A stretch of 64,000 nucleotides of DNA, from positions 62,001-126,000 of the forward strand of contig NZ_UIDD01000001.1 of NCBI RefSeq assembly GCF_900497695.1. Reading direction: 5' to 3'. Made by a program: the position numbers and the translations under genes. The stretch is from Pseudomonas wadenswilerensis (GTDB lineage Bacteria; Pseudomonadota; Gammaproteobacteria; Pseudomonadales; Pseudomonadaceae). Below the pieces are notes generated by a model. It worked only from the letters and a program-made list of their open reading frames with translations, was not told where the DNA came from and did no database searches. Shown here piece by piece: positions 18,498-31,210 of the stretch; the first letter of the stretch is position 1; each line of letters starts with the position of its first letter.

Positions 18498-19115
18498 GTG
18501 AAAAATGCCGAAACCCCAGTGTTCAAACTGGCCCTGCTCGGAGGACTGAGCAGCCTGGGCAGCGCCCTGATGGCCGAATTGCTCAAGCGCCAGCACGAGG
18601 TGATCGCCGTGGTCGATGACCTCAACAGCCTGGCGCCACGCCCCGGCTTGCACTTCAAGACCGGCGGCCTGGACAACCCCGATCAGGCTGAACAAAGCGT
18701 AGCTGGCGGTTCGGCGGTGATCTGCCTGCTGGCGGCACTGGCGCCTGACGACTTTGCCGCGCAGCTGCGCATGAGCCAAGCGCTGATCGCCGGCATGGCC
18801 CGCACAACTATACGCCGGCTGCTGCTGGTGGGCGATTTCGACGTGCTGGATCACAGCGAAGGGCACAGCGAGCAGCAACGGGCCTGCGCCGACCAGATCG
18901 TCGACCTGTTGCAGCGCAGCCCGCTGCACTGGACCTTGGTCAATACTCCACAACAGGTTGCTGGCCTGGGTATCGAGCATTTTCACCAGACCCACGGCAC
19001 CCTTGAGCCGGGCCTGGCCGAGCCACTGCAACGCCTGGCCCGGGTGGCGGCCGCCATGGTTGATGCCCTGGAGCTGAAGCTGCACCACGGCGAACACGTG
19101 AACTTTGTCTTCTGA
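18498..19115 (+). CDS. NAD(P)-binding Rossmann-fold protein, atypical SDR-like
   Basis: A 205-residue protein that begins with a Rossmann-type strand and glycine-rich turn (KLALLGGLSSLGSALMAELLKRQHEVIAV). No catalytic Tyr-x-x-x-Lys was found, so it may be a non-catalytic or regulatory member. The GTG at 18498 has GGAG 7 bases upstream; an ATG at 18468 in the same frame lacks a good ribosome site. It lies 66 bases before the second SulP gene, possibly in one transcript. Function unknown. Confidence 0.7.
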   Translation: MKNAETPVFKLALLGGLSSLGSALMAELLKRQHEVIAVVDDLNSLAPRPGLHFKTGGLDNPDQAEQSVAGGSAVICLLAALAPDDFAAQLRMSQALIAGMARTTIRRLLLVGDFDVLDHSEGHSEQQRACADQIVDLLQRSPLHWTLVNTPQQVAGLGIEHFHQTHGTLEPGLAEPLQRLARVAAAMVDALELKLHHGEHVNFVF

Positions 19116-19181
19116 CCCGGCTTGCACCCAAGCGCCCGACATCGCACCCTGAACAGCTTCCACCTGCGATAGAGACCCTTC

Positions 19182-20753
19182 ATGGCCTGGCCCGACCGCC
19201 ACCAACTGCTGCCGTTTCTCACTTGGCTGCCGCGCCAGACCCGGGCCAGTGTGCGCCGCGATCTACTGGTCGGCCTGAGCGGGGCGATCCTGGCGCTGCC
19301 GCAATCAATCGCCTACGCCCTGATCGCCGGGCTGCCTGCCGAGTACGGGCTGTACGCGGCGATTGTGCCGGTCATGATCGCCTGCCTGTGGGGTTCGTCC
19401 TGGCACCTGATCTGCGGGCCGACGGCAGCGATCTCAATCGTCCTCTATGCCAGCGTCAGCCCGCTGGCGGTCGCTGGCAGCAGCGACTACATCACCCTGA
19501 TCCTGCTGCTGACCTTCCTCGCCGGGGTGTTTCAGTGGTTGCTGGGGCTGCTGCGCTTTGGTGCGCTGGTCAATTTTGTCTCGCAATCGGTGGTGCTGGG
19601 CTTCACCCTGGGTGCTGCGGTGGTGATCGCGCTTGGGCAACTGCCCAACTTGCTGGGGATGAACCTGCCCAGCCAGGCCACGGCATTGAAAACCCTGCAA
19701 AACTTGCTGGATCACGCCGGGGAGGTGGATTGGCCTTCACTGTTGCTGGGCCTGGGTACCGTACTGCTGGGCGTTGCGGTAAAGGTAATGCGCCCGCGCT
19801 GGCCCGGCCTGTTGATAACCTTGGCGGTTGCCAGCTTGCTGGTCTGGTCGCTGCCAGGCGTTTTTGGCCACGTGCAATTGGTCCCCGGCTTCATCGGCCA
19901 GTTGCCACCGCTGAGCCCGTTGCCACTGCTGGACCTGGAACTGATCCTGCGTCTGCTACCCAGCGCCGTCGCGGTAGGCATGCTCGGTCTGGTTACCAGC
20001 CTGTCGATTGCCCGCTCGCTGTCTTCACGCTCCGAACAGCTCATCGATGCCAATCAGGAGATCCGCGCCCAGGGCTTGTCGAACATGGTCGGGGGGTTCT
20101 TCTCCGGCTACCTGTCGTCCGGTTCCTTCACCCGCTCCGGGCTCAGCTATGACGCTGGCGCCCGTTCGCCCTTGGCCGGAGTGTTTTCCGCCCTGTGGGT
20201 AACTTTATTTGCGGTAGCAGGGGCGGGACTGATCGCGCATATCCCGATCCCGGCCATGGCCGGCAGCATCCTGCTGATCTGCTGGGGACTGGTGGATCGT
20301 CGGGTGATCCGCGCACTATTTCGGGTCAGCCGCTCGGAATTTCTGGTCATGGCCCTGACTGCTGCCGCCACCTTGCTGCTGGAGCTGCAAACAGCAATCT
20401 ACGCCGGGGTACTGGCGTCGCTGTTTTTCTACCTCAAGCGTACTTCGCGGCCACGGGTGCAGCAGTCTCGTGAAGGCGATGCCGATGTGCTGCGGGTGGG
20501 TGGCTCGATCTTCTTCGGCGCCAGCCATTACCTGCAGGTACGCCTGCAACGCTGCCAGGGCCCGCAGGTGGTGATCGATGCGCGGCAGATCAACTTCATC
20601 GACTATTCCGGGGTCGACATGCTCCACCGCGAAGCCCGGCGGCTGGGCCGTGCGGGCGGCAGCCTGACGCTACAACGGGCGCGCCCGCAAGTGATCGAGG
20701 AATTGCACAAGCTCGAAGGGGCAGCGAACTGCCCGATCCGCTTCAAAGATTAG
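19182..20753 (+). CDS. SulP-family anion transporter with STAS domain
   Basis: A second SulP permease, 523 residues, with 10-12 membrane segments from residue 28 on ([20 protein letters not shown] is the SulP signature) and a C-terminal STAS domain (about 420-515, including [17 protein letters not shown]). It is more like the sulfate-type SulP proteins than the one at 2353, but the substrate cannot be assigned. It is convergent with aroE, and the two stop codons overlap. Confidence 0.9.
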   Translation: MAWPDRHQLLPFLTWLPRQTRASVRRDLLVGLSGAILALPQSIAYALIAGLPAEYGLYAAIVPVMIACLWGSSWHLICGPTAAISIVLYASVSPLAVAGSSDYITLILLLTFLAGVFQWLLGLLRFGALVNFVSQSVVLGFTLGAAVVIALGQLPNLLGMNLPSQATALKTLQNLLDHAGEVDWPSLLLGLGTVLLGVAVKVMRPRWPGLLITLAVASLLVWSLPGVFGHVQLVPGFIGQLPPLSPLPLLDLELILRLLPSAVAVGMLGLVTSLSIARSLSSRSEQLIDANQEIRAQGLSNMVGGFFSGYLSSGSFTRSGLSYDAGARSPLAGVFSALWVTLFAVAGAGLIAHIPIPAMAGSILLICWGLVDRRVIRALFRVSRSEFLVMALTAAATLLLELQTAIYAGVLASLFFYLKRTSRPRVQQSREGDADVLRVGGSIFFGASHYLQVRLQRCQGPQVVIDARQINFIDYSGVDMLHREARRLGRAGGSLTLQRARPQVIEELHKLEGAANCPIRFKD

Positions 20754-21574
20754 CCGCGCGCCAGCTGGCGGCGCAGTTCATCCAGCACCGGGGCAGTGTC
20801 GGGGCGCACGCCACGCCAGATGAAGAACGCCTCGGCGGCCTGTTCGGCAAGCATGCCCAGGCCGTCCAGGACCTTGGCGGCCTGGTGCTCGCTGGCCCAG
20901 CGGCAGAAAGGCGTCGGCTCCTTGCCATACATCATGTCGTAGCACACGGTTTTACCCGGCTCGATCAGGCTGGCGGAGATCGGCGGCAGCTCGCCGGCAA
21001 GGCTCGCCGAAGTGGCGTTGATGATCAGGTCGACCGGCTCTTCAAGCCAGTCGAAACCGCTGGCAGCCACCGGCCCCAGGTCGGCGAACTCACGGGCCAG
21101 TTGTTCGGCTTTTTCCACCGTGCGGTTGGCGATCACCAGCGAAGCCGGATTGTGCGCCAGCAATGGCTCCAGCACCCCACGCACGGCACCGCCGGCGCCG
21201 AGCAGCAGGATGCGCTTGCCGGTCAGTTGCACGCCGGCATTGACGGTCAGGTCGCGCACCAGGCCGGCACCATCGGTGTTGTCGCCCTGCAGGCTGCCGT
21301 CGGCGAGCTTGCTCAGGGTGTTGACCGCCCCCGCACGCTTGGCCCGTGGCGTCAGGCTATCGACCAGGCGATAGGCTTCTTCCTTGAACGGCACGGTGAC
21401 GTTGGCGCCCAGGCCCTGCTTGAAAAAGCCTTGGGCACACATGCTGAAATCATCCAGTGGCGCCAGCAGCGTGCTGTACTCCAGCTGCTGGCCGGTCTGG
21501 TCGGCGAACAGGCGGTGGATCAGCGGCGACTTGCTGTGGCCGATCGGGTTGCCGAATACAACGTACTGGTCCAT
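20750..21574 (-). CDS. aroE: Shikimate dehydrogenase (NADP+)
   Basis: Catalyses reduction of 3-dehydroshikimate to shikimate in the aromatic amino acid pathway. The 274-residue protein shows the substrate motif [12 protein letters not shown], the catalytic lysine K64 in [11 protein letters not shown], and the nucleotide loop [12 protein letters not shown] followed by NRT, which favours NADP. It lies downstream of hemF on the same strand, 54 bases away, with a perfect DnaA box in the gap. Family and neighbours leave little doubt. Confidence 0.97.
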   Translation of the reverse strand: MDQYVVFGNPIGHSKSPLIHRLFADQTGQQLEYSTLLAPLDDFSMCAQGFFKQGLGANVTVPFKEEAYRLVDSLTPRAKRAGAVNTLSKLADGSLQGDNTDGAGLVRDLTVNAGVQLTGKRILLLGAGGAVRGVLEPLLAHNPASLVIANRTVEKAEQLAREFADLGPVAASGFDWLEEPVDLIINATSASLAGELPPISASLIEPGKTVCYDMMYGKEPTPFCRWASEHQAAKVLDGLGMLAEQAAEAFFIWRGVRPDTAPVLDELRRQLARG

Positions 21575-21628
21575 TCACGCGGTTCCTGGGTCAAGGTCGG
21601 GCAGGGCCGGAAAGTTATCCACAGCGGT

Positions 21629-23663
<2,035 letters not shown>

Positions 23664-23678
23664 AGCGGGGGTGAATTG

Positions 23679-23723
23679 ATCGCGGGGCAAGCCCGCTCCT
23701 ACTGGAGCTGGCTTGCCAGCGAT
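23679..23723. repeat. Chimeric REP hairpin
   Basis: The left arm is ATCGCGGGGCAAGCCCGC.. (the type seen at 9852) while the right arm is GGAGCTGGCTTGCCAGCGAT (the type seen in the REPINs). The arms still pair with a few mismatches around a short loop. It lies between convergent qor and tsaC. Confidence 0.85.
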
Positions 23724-23730
23724 GAGGCCC

Positions 23731-24288
23731 TCAGCCGGCCCGCACAATCTCACCGGTCGCCAGGTCACGAATCACACTCGGGTTACGCCGCCCACCCAGG
23801 GCGCCACCGAGCACCAGGTCCAGCTGCCCGCGGAAATACTGCTCGACGCGCAAACGGGTCTTGGCAGCCGGGCGACCTTGCGGGTTGGCCGACGTGGAAA
23901 TCAGCGGCCCGACCAGTGCGCACAAATCCCGCACGACCGGGTGATCGCTAACGCGCAACGCCACCGTGTCATGCACCCCGGTAATCCACTCCGGCAGCAG
24001 GTTCTGATGCGGCACCAGCCAGGTGTTCGGCCCCGGCCAGGTCGCAGACATGCGGTCCAGCCAGGTTTCGGGGAAATCCTCGAAAAGGAAGTCGAACTGG
24101 TGGATATTATCGGCGATCAGGATCAGCCCCTTGTCGACCGAACGCGACTTGATCGCCAGCAGGCGATCCACCGCTTCTTCGTTCCAAGGGTCACAACCCA
24201 GGCCCCAGACCGCTTCGGTCGGATAGGCAATCACCGCACCTGCCCGAATTTCACGCGCGGCTTGTTGCACACGCCAACTGCTCACCAT
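23731..24288 (-). CDS. tsaC: L-threonylcarbamoyladenylate synthase
   Basis: Makes threonylcarbamoyl-AMP, the precursor of t6A37 in tRNA. The 185-residue single-domain protein is of the TsaC/YrdC type. It has [14 protein letters not shown] at the N-terminus, the [11 protein letters not shown] segment and [11 protein letters not shown], which form the ATP and threonine pocket. The frame is open to 24360, but the ATG at 24288 follows GGAG by 8 bases. It lies 38 bases after dprA on the same strand and is probably cotranscribed. Confidence 0.95.
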   Translation of the reverse strand: MVSSWRVQQAAREIRAGAVIAYPTEAVWGLGCDPWNEEAVDRLLAIKSRSVDKGLILIADNIHQFDFLFEDFPETWLDRMSATWPGPNTWLVPHQNLLPEWITGVHDTVALRVSDHPVVRDLCALVGPLISTSANPQGRPAAKTRLRVEQYFRGQLDLVLGGALGGRRNPSVIRDLATGEIVRAG

Positions 24289-24325
24289 TGCTTTCACTCC
24301 GCATAAAGGCAGATGAGCAGTGTAC

Positions 24326-25426
24326 TTAGCCGGGCCGGGCAAACCAACGCCCAGCTTCATTACAGACCCTTCCGGCCAATTCCAGCTCGGTCAGCGCGGC
24401 CAGCACCCTGGGTAACGGCCAGCCACTGCTACTGGCCAGGCCCTCGGTGGTTTGCGGCGCGGCCAGCAGCAAGTCGACCAGGGCATGGCTGGCGGTTACA
24501 GGCGATTGCAAGGGCGGCAAGCGCTGCCAGCCCTGCAGGGTTTCGACGATCTGGTCGACGGTTTCCACCAGCAAGGCGCCATCACGAATCAACTGGTGAC
24601 AGCCCTTGGAGCCGGGGTGGTGAATCGAGCCTGGAATGGCATACACCTCGCGGCCTTGCTCAGCCGCCAGTCGCGCGGTAATCAGCGAACCACTGGCAAG
24701 ACTCGCCTCGACCACCAGCACACCCAGCGACAGGCCGCTGATGATCCGGTTTCGCCGGGGAAAATTACCGGCCACAGGCCCGGCATCCAGCGGAAACTCG
24801 GAGACCACCGCGCTACCTCGCTCGATCATCGCCGCCGCCAGCGCTCTGTGGCGCTGTGGATAAAATTTTTGCAGCCCGGTACCCAGCACACCGATGGTCT
24901 GCCCGCCGGCGTCCAGGGCAGCCTGATGCGCAGCGCCATCGACCCCCAGGGCCAGGCCGCTGGTAATGACAAAACCACCCCGGGCAAGACTTCGAGAGAA
25001 GGCCGCTGCTGTATCGAGCGCAGGCCTCGCCGCCCTTCGACTGCCAACGATCGCCAACTGCGGTTTTTCCAGAATGGCCGGGTTGCCGGCGATAAAAAGC
25101 AGCGGCGGGGCGTCCCCCAGTTCGGCCAGCAAGCCTGGGTAGCAGGGGTCATCCCACATCAGCAAATGCTGGTCGCGGGCCTCTAGCCAGCGCATTGCCG
25201 CTGCCGCGCCGTCACGCACTTCAAGGCTGCGCCGGGCATCGCTGCTCTCCGTTGGCACGCCCAGCACGCGCCAGGCAGCGGCCGGCGCACTGAGTGCCGC
25301 AGAGGCGTTGCCAAAGGCCTGGATAAGGGTATGAAAACGCCGCGGCCCCAGGGACGGCAGCAAATGAAGACGCAAGCGCGCTTCGAGTTCGGCGGGTGAA
25401 CACGCCGGCGATAAGGGTTGCGACAT
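24326..25426 (-). CDS. dprA: DNA-processing protein DprA
   Basis: Binds incoming single-stranded DNA during natural transformation and loads RecA. The 366-residue protein has an N-terminal helical domain, the Rossmann-like DprA fold ([16 protein letters not shown] and [18 protein letters not shown]), and a C-terminal winged-helix-like part. The ATG at 25426 has AAGGA 8 bases upstream; the ATG at 25435 is too near that site. It is divergent from def, with a DnaA box in the gap. Confidence 0.95.
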   Translation of the reverse strand: MSQPLSPACSPAELEARLRLHLLPSLGPRRFHTLIQAFGNASAALSAPAAAWRVLGVPTESSDARRSLEVRDGAAAAMRWLEARDQHLLMWDDPCYPGLLAELGDAPPLLFIAGNPAILEKPQLAIVGSRRAARPALDTAAAFSRSLARGGFVITSGLALGVDGAAHQAALDAGGQTIGVLGTGLQKFYPQRHRALAAAMIERGSAVVSEFPLDAGPVAGNFPRRNRIISGLSLGVLVVEASLASGSLITARLAAEQGREVYAIPGSIHHPGSKGCHQLIRDGALLVETVDQIVETLQGWQRLPPLQSPVTASHALVDLLLAAPQTTEGLASSSGWPLPRVLAALTELELAGRVCNEAGRWFARPG

Positions 25427-25667
25427 GACGATCATCCTTGATCGGGCAGCCTGGGCCAGCCGTGAAGAAGCTGTGGATAACTCTGTTGATAATACTTTGA
25501 CAACCGGTTGAAGGATTTCCCTCGAGGGCAGTCCTTCAGGCTTGCAGACACGGGTGAAAAAGCACCCTGAAACCTTAGCTGACCTTTGCCAGGTGCCGAA
25601 TGCGCCGAATCCCTTTATTATGTGTACTCATGTTTGTAATTCATCGCACAGTGCAGCTCATACGCTT

Positions 25668-26174
25668 ATGGCCATTCTGAACATCCTCGAATTCCCGGAC
25701 CCGCGCCTTCGTACCATCGCCAAACCGGTGGCCGAAGTCGACGACGGCGTTCGCCAGTTGATCGATGACATGTTTGAAACCATGTACGAAGCCCCTGGCA
25801 TCGGCCTCGCCGCCACCCAGATCAACGTGCACCAGCGCATCGTGGTCATGGACCTGAGCGAAGACCGCAGCGAGCCACGGGTGTTCATCAACCCCGAACT
25901 CGAGATGCTGACCGACGAAATGGATCAGTATCAGGAAGGCTGCCTGTCGGTGCCCGGCTTCTACGAGAACGTCGATCGCCCGATACGGGTCAAGGTCAAG
26001 GCGCTGGACCGCGACGGCAAGCCGTACGAGCTGATCGCCGAAGGCCTGTTGGCGGTGTGCATCCAGCACGAATGCGACCACCTCAACGGCAAGCTGTTCG
26101 TTGACTACCTGTCGACGCTCAAACGCGACCGGATCAAGAAGAAGCTGGAAAAACAGCATCGCCAGCAAGCTTGA
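25668..26174 (+). CDS. def: Peptide deformylase
   Basis: Removes the formyl group from nascent proteins. The 168-residue enzyme carries all three motifs: GIGLAATQ (45-52), EGCLS with metal ligand C92, and HECDH with H134, catalytic E135 and H138. The frame is open from 25542, but the ATG at 25668 gives the family N-terminus [15 protein letters not shown]. The ribosome site is weak. A rho-independent terminator separates it from fmt, although the two are usually thought of as one unit. Confidence 0.98.
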   Translation: MAILNILEFPDPRLRTIAKPVAEVDDGVRQLIDDMFETMYEAPGIGLAATQINVHQRIVVMDLSEDRSEPRVFINPELEMLTDEMDQYQEGCLSVPGFYENVDRPIRVKVKALDRDGKPYELIAEGLLAVCIQHECDHLNGKLFVDYLSTLKRDRIKKKLEKQHRQQA

Positions 26175-26186
26175 TCTCCTCTTCCC

Positions 26187-26218
26187 AAAGGCTTGCTCCG
26201 GCAAGCCTTTTTCTTTTT
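26187..26218 (+). terminator. Terminator between def and fmt
   Basis: A perfect 10-base stem, AAAGGCTTGC and GCAAGCCTTT, with a TCCG loop is followed by TTCTTTTT. It lies between the def stop and the fmt start, so it may attenuate rather than fully stop readthrough. Confidence 0.85.
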
Positions 26219-26231
26219 AAGCGAGAACTCC

Positions 26232-27164
26232 ATGCGCATTGTCTTCGCAGGCACCCCAGAGTTTGCCGCCGAACACCTCAAGGCCCTGATCGACAGCCCC
26301 TATGACGTGGTGGCGGTCTACACCCAGCCGGACCGTCCGGCCGGTCGTGGGCAAAAACTGATGCCAAGCGCGGTCAAGCAGCTGGCTGTGGATAACGGCA
26401 TCCAGGTCCTGCAACCACCGACCCTGCGCAACGCCGAGGCACAAGCGGAACTGGCAGCCCTGCAGCCGGACCTGATGGTGGTGGTCGCCTATGGCCTGAT
26501 CCTGCCCCAGGCGGTGCTGGATATTCCGCGCCTGGGCTGCATCAACAGCCATGCTTCGCTGCTGCCGCGCTGGCGTGGCGCCGCGCCGATCCAGCGTGCG
26601 GTCGAAGCCGGTGACAGCGAAAGCGGCGTCACCGTGATGCGCATGGAAGCGGGCCTGGACACCGGGCCGATGCTGCTCAAGGTCAGCACCCCGATCAGTG
26701 CCAGCGACACCGGTGGCACCCTGCACGACCGCCTCGCCGAAATGGGCCCGCCAGCCGTGCTCGAGGCCGTTGCGGGCCTCGCCGCTGGCACCTTGCAGGG
26801 TGAAGTCCAGGACGACAGCCTGGCCACTTATGCACACAAGCTGAACAAGGACGAAGCGCGCCTGGACTGGAGCCGTCCGGCGGTTGAGCTGGAGCGCCTG
26901 ATTCGCGCCTTCAACCCATGGCCGATCTGCCACAGCACCCTCAACGGCGAAGCCGTGAAGGTGATCACCGCCAGCTTATCCACAGGCTCGGGCAACCCAG
27001 GGGAAATCCTCTCTGCCAGCAAGGACGGCCTGATCGTCGCCTGCGGTGAGCAGGCGCTGTGCCTGACCCGCCTGCAACTGCCTGGCGGCAAGGCGCTGAA
27101 CTTCAGTGACCTGTTCAACAGTCGCCGCGAGAAATTCGCCACCGGCACGGTACTTGGCCAATGA
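26232..27164 (+). CDS. fmt: Methionyl-tRNA formyltransferase
   Basis: Formylates initiator Met-tRNA using 10-formyltetrahydrofolate. The 310-residue protein begins [16 protein letters not shown] and has the active-site region [19 protein letters not shown] with the key N, H and later D residues, then a C-terminal OB-like domain. It contains two perfect DnaA boxes (26387 and 26976). Its stop overlaps the rsmB start by four bases. Confidence 0.98.
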   Translation: MRIVFAGTPEFAAEHLKALIDSPYDVVAVYTQPDRPAGRGQKLMPSAVKQLAVDNGIQVLQPPTLRNAEAQAELAALQPDLMVVVAYGLILPQAVLDIPRLGCINSHASLLPRWRGAAPIQRAVEAGDSESGVTVMRMEAGLDTGPMLLKVSTPISASDTGGTLHDRLAEMGPPAVLEAVAGLAAGTLQGEVQDDSLATYAHKLNKDEARLDWSRPAVELERLIRAFNPWPICHSTLNGEAVKVITASLSTGSGNPGEILSASKDGLIVACGEQALCLTRLQLPGGKALNFSDLFNSRREKFATGTVLGQ

Positions 27165-28471
27165 ATCCACGTCTGGCAGCCGCCCGCGCCCTGGCGGCAG
27201 TACTCAGTGGCAAGGCATCGCTGAACAGCTCGCTGCCAAGTCAGCTGGACAAAGTCGAAGTACGTGACCGTGGCCTGACCCAGGACCTGGCCTTCGGCAC
27301 CGCGCGCTGGCAGCCACGGCTGTCGGCCCTGGCCGAGCGCCTGCTGCAGAAGCCGTTCAAGGCCGCCGACGCTGATGTCGAGGCGCTGCTGCTGGTCGGC
27401 CTGTATCAGCTGCTCTACACGCGCATCCCCGCTCATGCCGCCATCGGCGAAACCGTAGGCTGCGCCGACAAGCTGAAAAAGCCCTGGGCCAAGGGCTTGC
27501 TCAACGCCGTGCTGCGCCGTGCGCAACGGGAAAGCAGCGAGATTTTCGCCGAGCTGGAACGCGACCCGGTGGTGCGCACTGCGCACCCGCGCTGGCTGCA
27601 AAAGTCGCTCAAGGCCTTCTGGCCCGAGCAATGGGAAGCCATCTGCGCTGCCAACAACGCCCACCCGCCGATGATTTTGCGGGTCAACCGCCGCCATCAC
27701 AGCCGCGATGCCTACCTCGAACTGCTGCGTGAAGCCGGCCTTGAAGCCGCGCCCTGCCAGTTCAGCGGCGACGGCATCCTGCTCGCCGAAGCCTGCGATG
27801 TACGCGGCCTGCCCGGTTTCGACCAGGGTTGGATCAGCGTCCAGGACGAAGCCGCACAACTGGCCGCCGACCTGCTCGACCTGGCCCCCGGCCAGCGCGT
27901 GCTCGACGCCTGCTGCGCCCCGGGTGGCAAGACCTGCCACCTGCTGGAAGCTGAAGCGGGGCTGGACGCCGTGGTCGCTATCGACCTTGAGGCCAAGCGC
28001 CTGACCCGCGTGCGCGAGAACCTCGATCGCCTGGGCCTCGACGCCCAGTTGATCGCCTGCGACGCCCGCGACACCGCCAGCTGGTGGGATGGCAAAGGCT
28101 TCCAGCGCATCCTGCTCGATGCGCCGTGTTCAGCCACCGGGGTGATCCGCCGCCATCCGGACATCAAGCTGACCCGCCAGGCCGACGACATCGCCGCCCT
28201 GGCCAGCCTGCAAGGCGAGCTGCTCGACGCCCTGTGGCCAACCCTCGAGGTCGGCGGCATCCTGCTCTACGCCACCTGCTCGACCTTGCCGACGGAAAAC
28301 ACCGAAGTGATCGAGGCCTTCCTCGCCCGCACCCCCGGTGCCCGCGAGCTGGACCTGGCGACCCAGGCCGGTATCCGCCAGCCCCATGGCCGCCAGTTGC
28401 TGGCCCAGGAAGGCGGACACGACGGCTTCTACTATGCCAAGCTGATCAAAATCGCCGCCGTGCGCGGATAA
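27161..28471 (+). CDS. rsmB: 16S rRNA m5C967 methyltransferase
   Basis: S-adenosylmethionine-dependent enzyme that methylates C967 of 16S rRNA. The 436-residue protein has an N-terminal NusB-like RNA-binding domain and a C-terminal Rossmann methyltransferase with [32 protein letters not shown] and YATCSTLP; the cysteines of the last two motifs are the catalytic pair. Its ATG overlaps the fmt stop (ATGA). It is followed by trkA after 19 bases. Confidence 0.97.
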   Translation: MNPRLAAARALAAVLSGKASLNSSLPSQLDKVEVRDRGLTQDLAFGTARWQPRLSALAERLLQKPFKAADADVEALLLVGLYQLLYTRIPAHAAIGETVGCADKLKKPWAKGLLNAVLRRAQRESSEIFAELERDPVVRTAHPRWLQKSLKAFWPEQWEAICAANNAHPPMILRVNRRHHSRDAYLELLREAGLEAAPCQFSGDGILLAEACDVRGLPGFDQGWISVQDEAAQLAADLLDLAPGQRVLDACCAPGGKTCHLLEAEAGLDAVVAIDLEAKRLTRVRENLDRLGLDAQLIACDARDTASWWDGKGFQRILLDAPCSATGVIRRHPDIKLTRQADDIAALASLQGELLDALWPTLEVGGILLYATCSTLPTENTEVIEAFLARTPGARELDLATQAGIRQPHGRQLLAQEGGHDGFYYAKLIKIAAVRG

Positions 28472-28490
28472 CAAGAGAAGGGAACAGCGG

Positions 28491-29864
28491 ATGAAGATCA
28501 TCATCCTCGGCGCAGGGCAGGTCGGCGGTACGCTGGCTGAACACCTGGCCAGCGAAGCCAACGACATCACCGTGGTCGACACCGATGGCGACCGCCTGCG
28601 CGACCTCGGCGACCGCCTGGACATCCGTACCGTGCAGGGCCGTGCCTCCTTTCCGACCGTGCTGCGCCAGGCCGGCGCCGACGATGCCGACATGCTGGTG
28701 GCGGTAACCAATAGCGACGAGACCAACATGGTGGCCTGCCAGGTCGCCCATACCCTGTTCCACACCCCGACCAAGATCGCCCGGGTGCGCGAATCGGCCT
28801 ACCTGACCCGCGCCGGCCTGTTCGACAACGACGCCATCCCGGTCGATGTGCTGATCAGCCCCGAGCAGGTGGTAACCCACTACATCAAGCGTCTGATCGA
28901 ACATCCCGGCGCCTTGCAGGTGATCGACTTCGCCGAAGGCAAGGCCCAACTGGTGGCGGTCAAGGCCTACTACGGCGGACCGCTGGTGGGCCAGCAACTG
29001 CGCCAGATCCGTGCGCACATGCCCAATGTCGACACCCGCGTGGCAGCGATCTTCCGCCGTGACCGGCCGATCCTGCCCCAAGGCGACACGGTCATCGAGG
29101 CCGACGACGAAGTGTTCTTCATCGCCGCCAAGGCGCACATCCGTGCGGTGATGGGCGAGCTGCGGCGCATCGACGAGACCAACAAGCGCGTGGTCATCGC
29201 CGGCGGCGGGCAGATCGGCGAGCGCCTGGCCGAGGCCATCGAGAGCCGTTACCAGGTGAAAATTATCGAGATGAACCCGGCACGCTGCCGGCACCTGTCC
29301 GACACCCTGGAAAGCACCGTGGTACTGCAAGGCAGCGCCTCGGACCGCGACCTGATGCTCGAAGAGAACATCGCCGAAGCCGACATCTTCCTGGCCCTGA
29401 CCAACGATGACGAGGCCAACATCATGTCCTCGCTGCTGGCCAAGCGCCTGGGCGCGCGCAAGGTAATGACCATCATCAACAACCCGGCCTATGTCGACCT
29501 GGTCCAGGGTGGCGAAATCGACATCGCCATCAGCCCGCAGCTGGCCACCATCGGCACCCTGCTGGCTCACGTGCGCCGCGGCGATATCGTCAGCGTGCAC
29601 TCGCTGCGCCGCGGTGCGGCCGAGGCCATCGAGGCGATTGCCCACGGCGACTCGAAGTCGAGCAAGGTGATCGGCAAGGCCATCGAAGACATCGCCCTGC
29701 CACCGGGCACCACCATCGGCGCGATCATTCGCGACGAAGAAGTGCTGATCGCCCATGACGACACGGTGATCGAAGCCGGCGACCACGTGATCCTCTTCGT
29801 TGTGGATAAAAAGTACATCCGTGACGTCGAGAAGCTGTTCCATGTAGGGTTGAGCTTCTTCTAA
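28491..29864 (+). CDS. trkA: Trk system potassium-uptake regulator TrkA
   Basis: Peripheral NAD-binding subunit that gates the Trk potassium channels. The 457-residue protein has two tandem RCK units: [13 protein letters not shown] at the N-terminus and [14 protein letters not shown] near residue 240, each followed by a TrkA-C domain. An AGAAGGGA ribosome site precedes the ATG. It ends the def-fmt-rsmB-trkA series, the order found across gammaproteobacteria. Confidence 0.98.
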   Translation: MKIIILGAGQVGGTLAEHLASEANDITVVDTDGDRLRDLGDRLDIRTVQGRASFPTVLRQAGADDADMLVAVTNSDETNMVACQVAHTLFHTPTKIARVRESAYLTRAGLFDNDAIPVDVLISPEQVVTHYIKRLIEHPGALQVIDFAEGKAQLVAVKAYYGGPLVGQQLRQIRAHMPNVDTRVAAIFRRDRPILPQGDTVIEADDEVFFIAAKAHIRAVMGELRRIDETNKRVVIAGGGQIGERLAEAIESRYQVKIIEMNPARCRHLSDTLESTVVLQGSASDRDLMLEENIAEADIFLALTNDDEANIMSSLLAKRLGARKVMTIINNPAYVDLVQGGEIDIAISPQLATIGTLLAHVRRGDIVSVHSLRRGAAEAIEAIAHGDSKSSKVIGKAIEDIALPPGTTIGAIIRDEEVLIAHDDTVIEAGDHVILFVVDKKYIRDVEKLFHVGLSFF

Positions 29865-29877
29865 AGAGGGACCTGGA

Positions 29878-30189
29878 ATGCGCGAATCACTGGAAAAGAT
29901 GCTGGCCAAGGGTGTGGATAACGCCCTGTTGCGCTTTGGCCTGGGCAAGGCCTGGCTCGATGAAGGCAATGGCGCCGAGGCGGCCGTGCACTTGCAGCGC
30001 TGCGTTGAGCACGACCCGAAGTATTCGGCGGCATGGAAGCTGCTGGGCAAGGCGCATCAGCTACAGGGAGACCTGGCGGGTGCACGCAAGGCCTGGGAGC
30101 AGGGGCTGGAAGCGGCTCGCGTCCATGGCGACAAGCAGGCCGAGAAAGAGATGACGGTGTTTCTGAAGAAGCTCGACAAGGCTGTTTAG
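29878..30189 (+). CDS. Tetratricopeptide repeat protein
   Basis: A 103-residue soluble protein made mostly of TPR helices: ALLRFGLGKAWLDEGNGAEAAVHLQR and AAWKLLGKAHQLQGDLAGARKAWEQGL. Such repeats usually mediate protein contacts. It starts 13 bases after trkA with an AGAGGGA site, so it is likely in the same transcript. No specific role is known; a similar gene lies beside trkA in other Pseudomonas (PA0015 by recollection). Confidence 0.85.
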   Translation: MRESLEKMLAKGVDNALLRFGLGKAWLDEGNGAEAAVHLQRCVEHDPKYSAAWKLLGKAHQLQGDLAGARKAWEQGLEAARVHGDKQAEKEMTVFLKKLDKAV

Positions 30190-30205
30190 GACCGCTTCGC
30201 GGTCC
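30189..30205 (+). terminator. Hairpin after the TPR gene
   Basis: A 7-base stem GGACCGC / GCGGTCC with a TTC loop begins at the stop codon of the TPR gene. No T-run follows, so it is a weak or rho-dependent stop at best; it abuts a REPIN. Confidence 0.4.
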
Positions 30206-30276
30206 ATCGCCGGCAACGCCGGCTCCCACAATTGATGGCCAAACTCGATCCTGTGGGAGCTGGCTTTGCCTGCGAT
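30206..30276. repeat. REPIN (paired inverted REP sequences)
   Basis: Left half ATCGCCGGCAACGCCGGC then TCCCACA, right half TGTGGGAGCTGGC then TTTGCCTGCGAT, with a 20-25 base spacer. It lies between the convergent TPR and lpxL genes and belongs to the GTGGGAGC family. Confidence 0.87.
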
Positions 30277-30283
30277 AGGGAGC

Positions 30284-31171
30284 TCAATACCAGCGCGGCT
30301 CACCCGCCGGACGCTTCTTGAAGCGCTTCATGCTCCACATGTACTGGCTCGGATACGCCCGCACATAGCGCTCGACCACCTGGCTCATGGCCGCCGCCGA
30401 GGTTTCGGTGTCTTCGCTGTACATCGCCTCGGGCGCCGCTTCCAGGATCACCTTGAAGCCAGAGCCATCCGGCAGGCGCAGGGCATGCAGGAACACCCCG
30501 ACTGCCTTGCCGCCAGCGAGCATGTTTGGCACGAATTTGCTGGTCAGCGCCTTGGTGGCGAAGAACGGCACGAAGATCCCCGCCGACTCGGCCGGCTCCG
30601 GGTCTGCCGGAATGCCGACCTGACCGCCTCTACGCACTTCCTTGATGATGCTCAGGATGCCTTCCTTGGTGGAAGCGGCCACGCGGTTACCCAGCTGCAC
30701 GCGCTGCTCGCGCAACAGGTCATCAACCGCCTTGAGCTTGGGCGGGCGATAGAAAATGATCGGTTTGCACTGGCTGCAATAGAAGTGGTTGAGCACTTCC
30801 CAGTTGCCCAGGTGACTGGTGATGCCGACCACGCCCTTGCCCGACGCCAAGGCAGCTTCAAGCACGTCCAGGCCTTCGACCTCGCGCACCAGGTCGAGCG
30901 AGCGCTGGGCCGGCCAGATCCAGGCACAGGCGCTTTCGGTAAAGGATTTGCCGATGTCCATCAGGGTCCGGCCAACCAGTTGCTCACGGGCAACCGGGTC
31001 CATTTCCGGGAAGCATTTGGCCAGGTTGATGCGCACGACGTTGCGCGAACTGTTCGGCACCTTCCACATGATCCAGCCGATGGCCGCGCCGACTCGCTGT
31101 ACCGCGCCCCAGGGGAGTTTGGCAAACAACCGCAACGCCCCGACCATCAAGGCGCCCTTGAATTTATCCAC
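30284..31171 (-). CDS. lpxL: Lipid A biosynthesis lauroyl-type acyltransferase
   Basis: Inner-membrane LpxL/HtrB-family enzyme that adds a secondary acyl chain to lipid A. The 295-residue protein has an N-terminal membrane segment and the acyltransferase motif H120-x4-E125 (SHLGNWE). Start is a GTG with AGAGGAA 8 bases upstream; a perfect DnaA box (31164-31172) covers the start codon. Which acyl chain is transferred, and whether the name lpxL or htrB applies, cannot be decided here. Confidence 0.92.
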   Translation of the reverse strand: MDKFKGALMVGALRLFAKLPWGAVQRVGAAIGWIMWKVPNSSRNVVRINLAKCFPEMDPVAREQLVGRTLMDIGKSFTESACAWIWPAQRSLDLVREVEGLDVLEAALASGKGVVGITSHLGNWEVLNHFYCSQCKPIIFYRPPKLKAVDDLLREQRVQLGNRVAASTKEGILSIIKEVRRGGQVGIPADPEPAESAGIFVPFFATKALTSKFVPNMLAGGKAVGVFLHALRLPDGSGFKVILEAAPEAMYSEDTETSAAAMSQVVERYVRAYPSQYMWSMKRFKKRPAGEPRWY

Positions 31172-31210
31172 AGGCTGGTTCCTCTTTCTGCAAGCCGGCC
31201 ATTGTAACCC

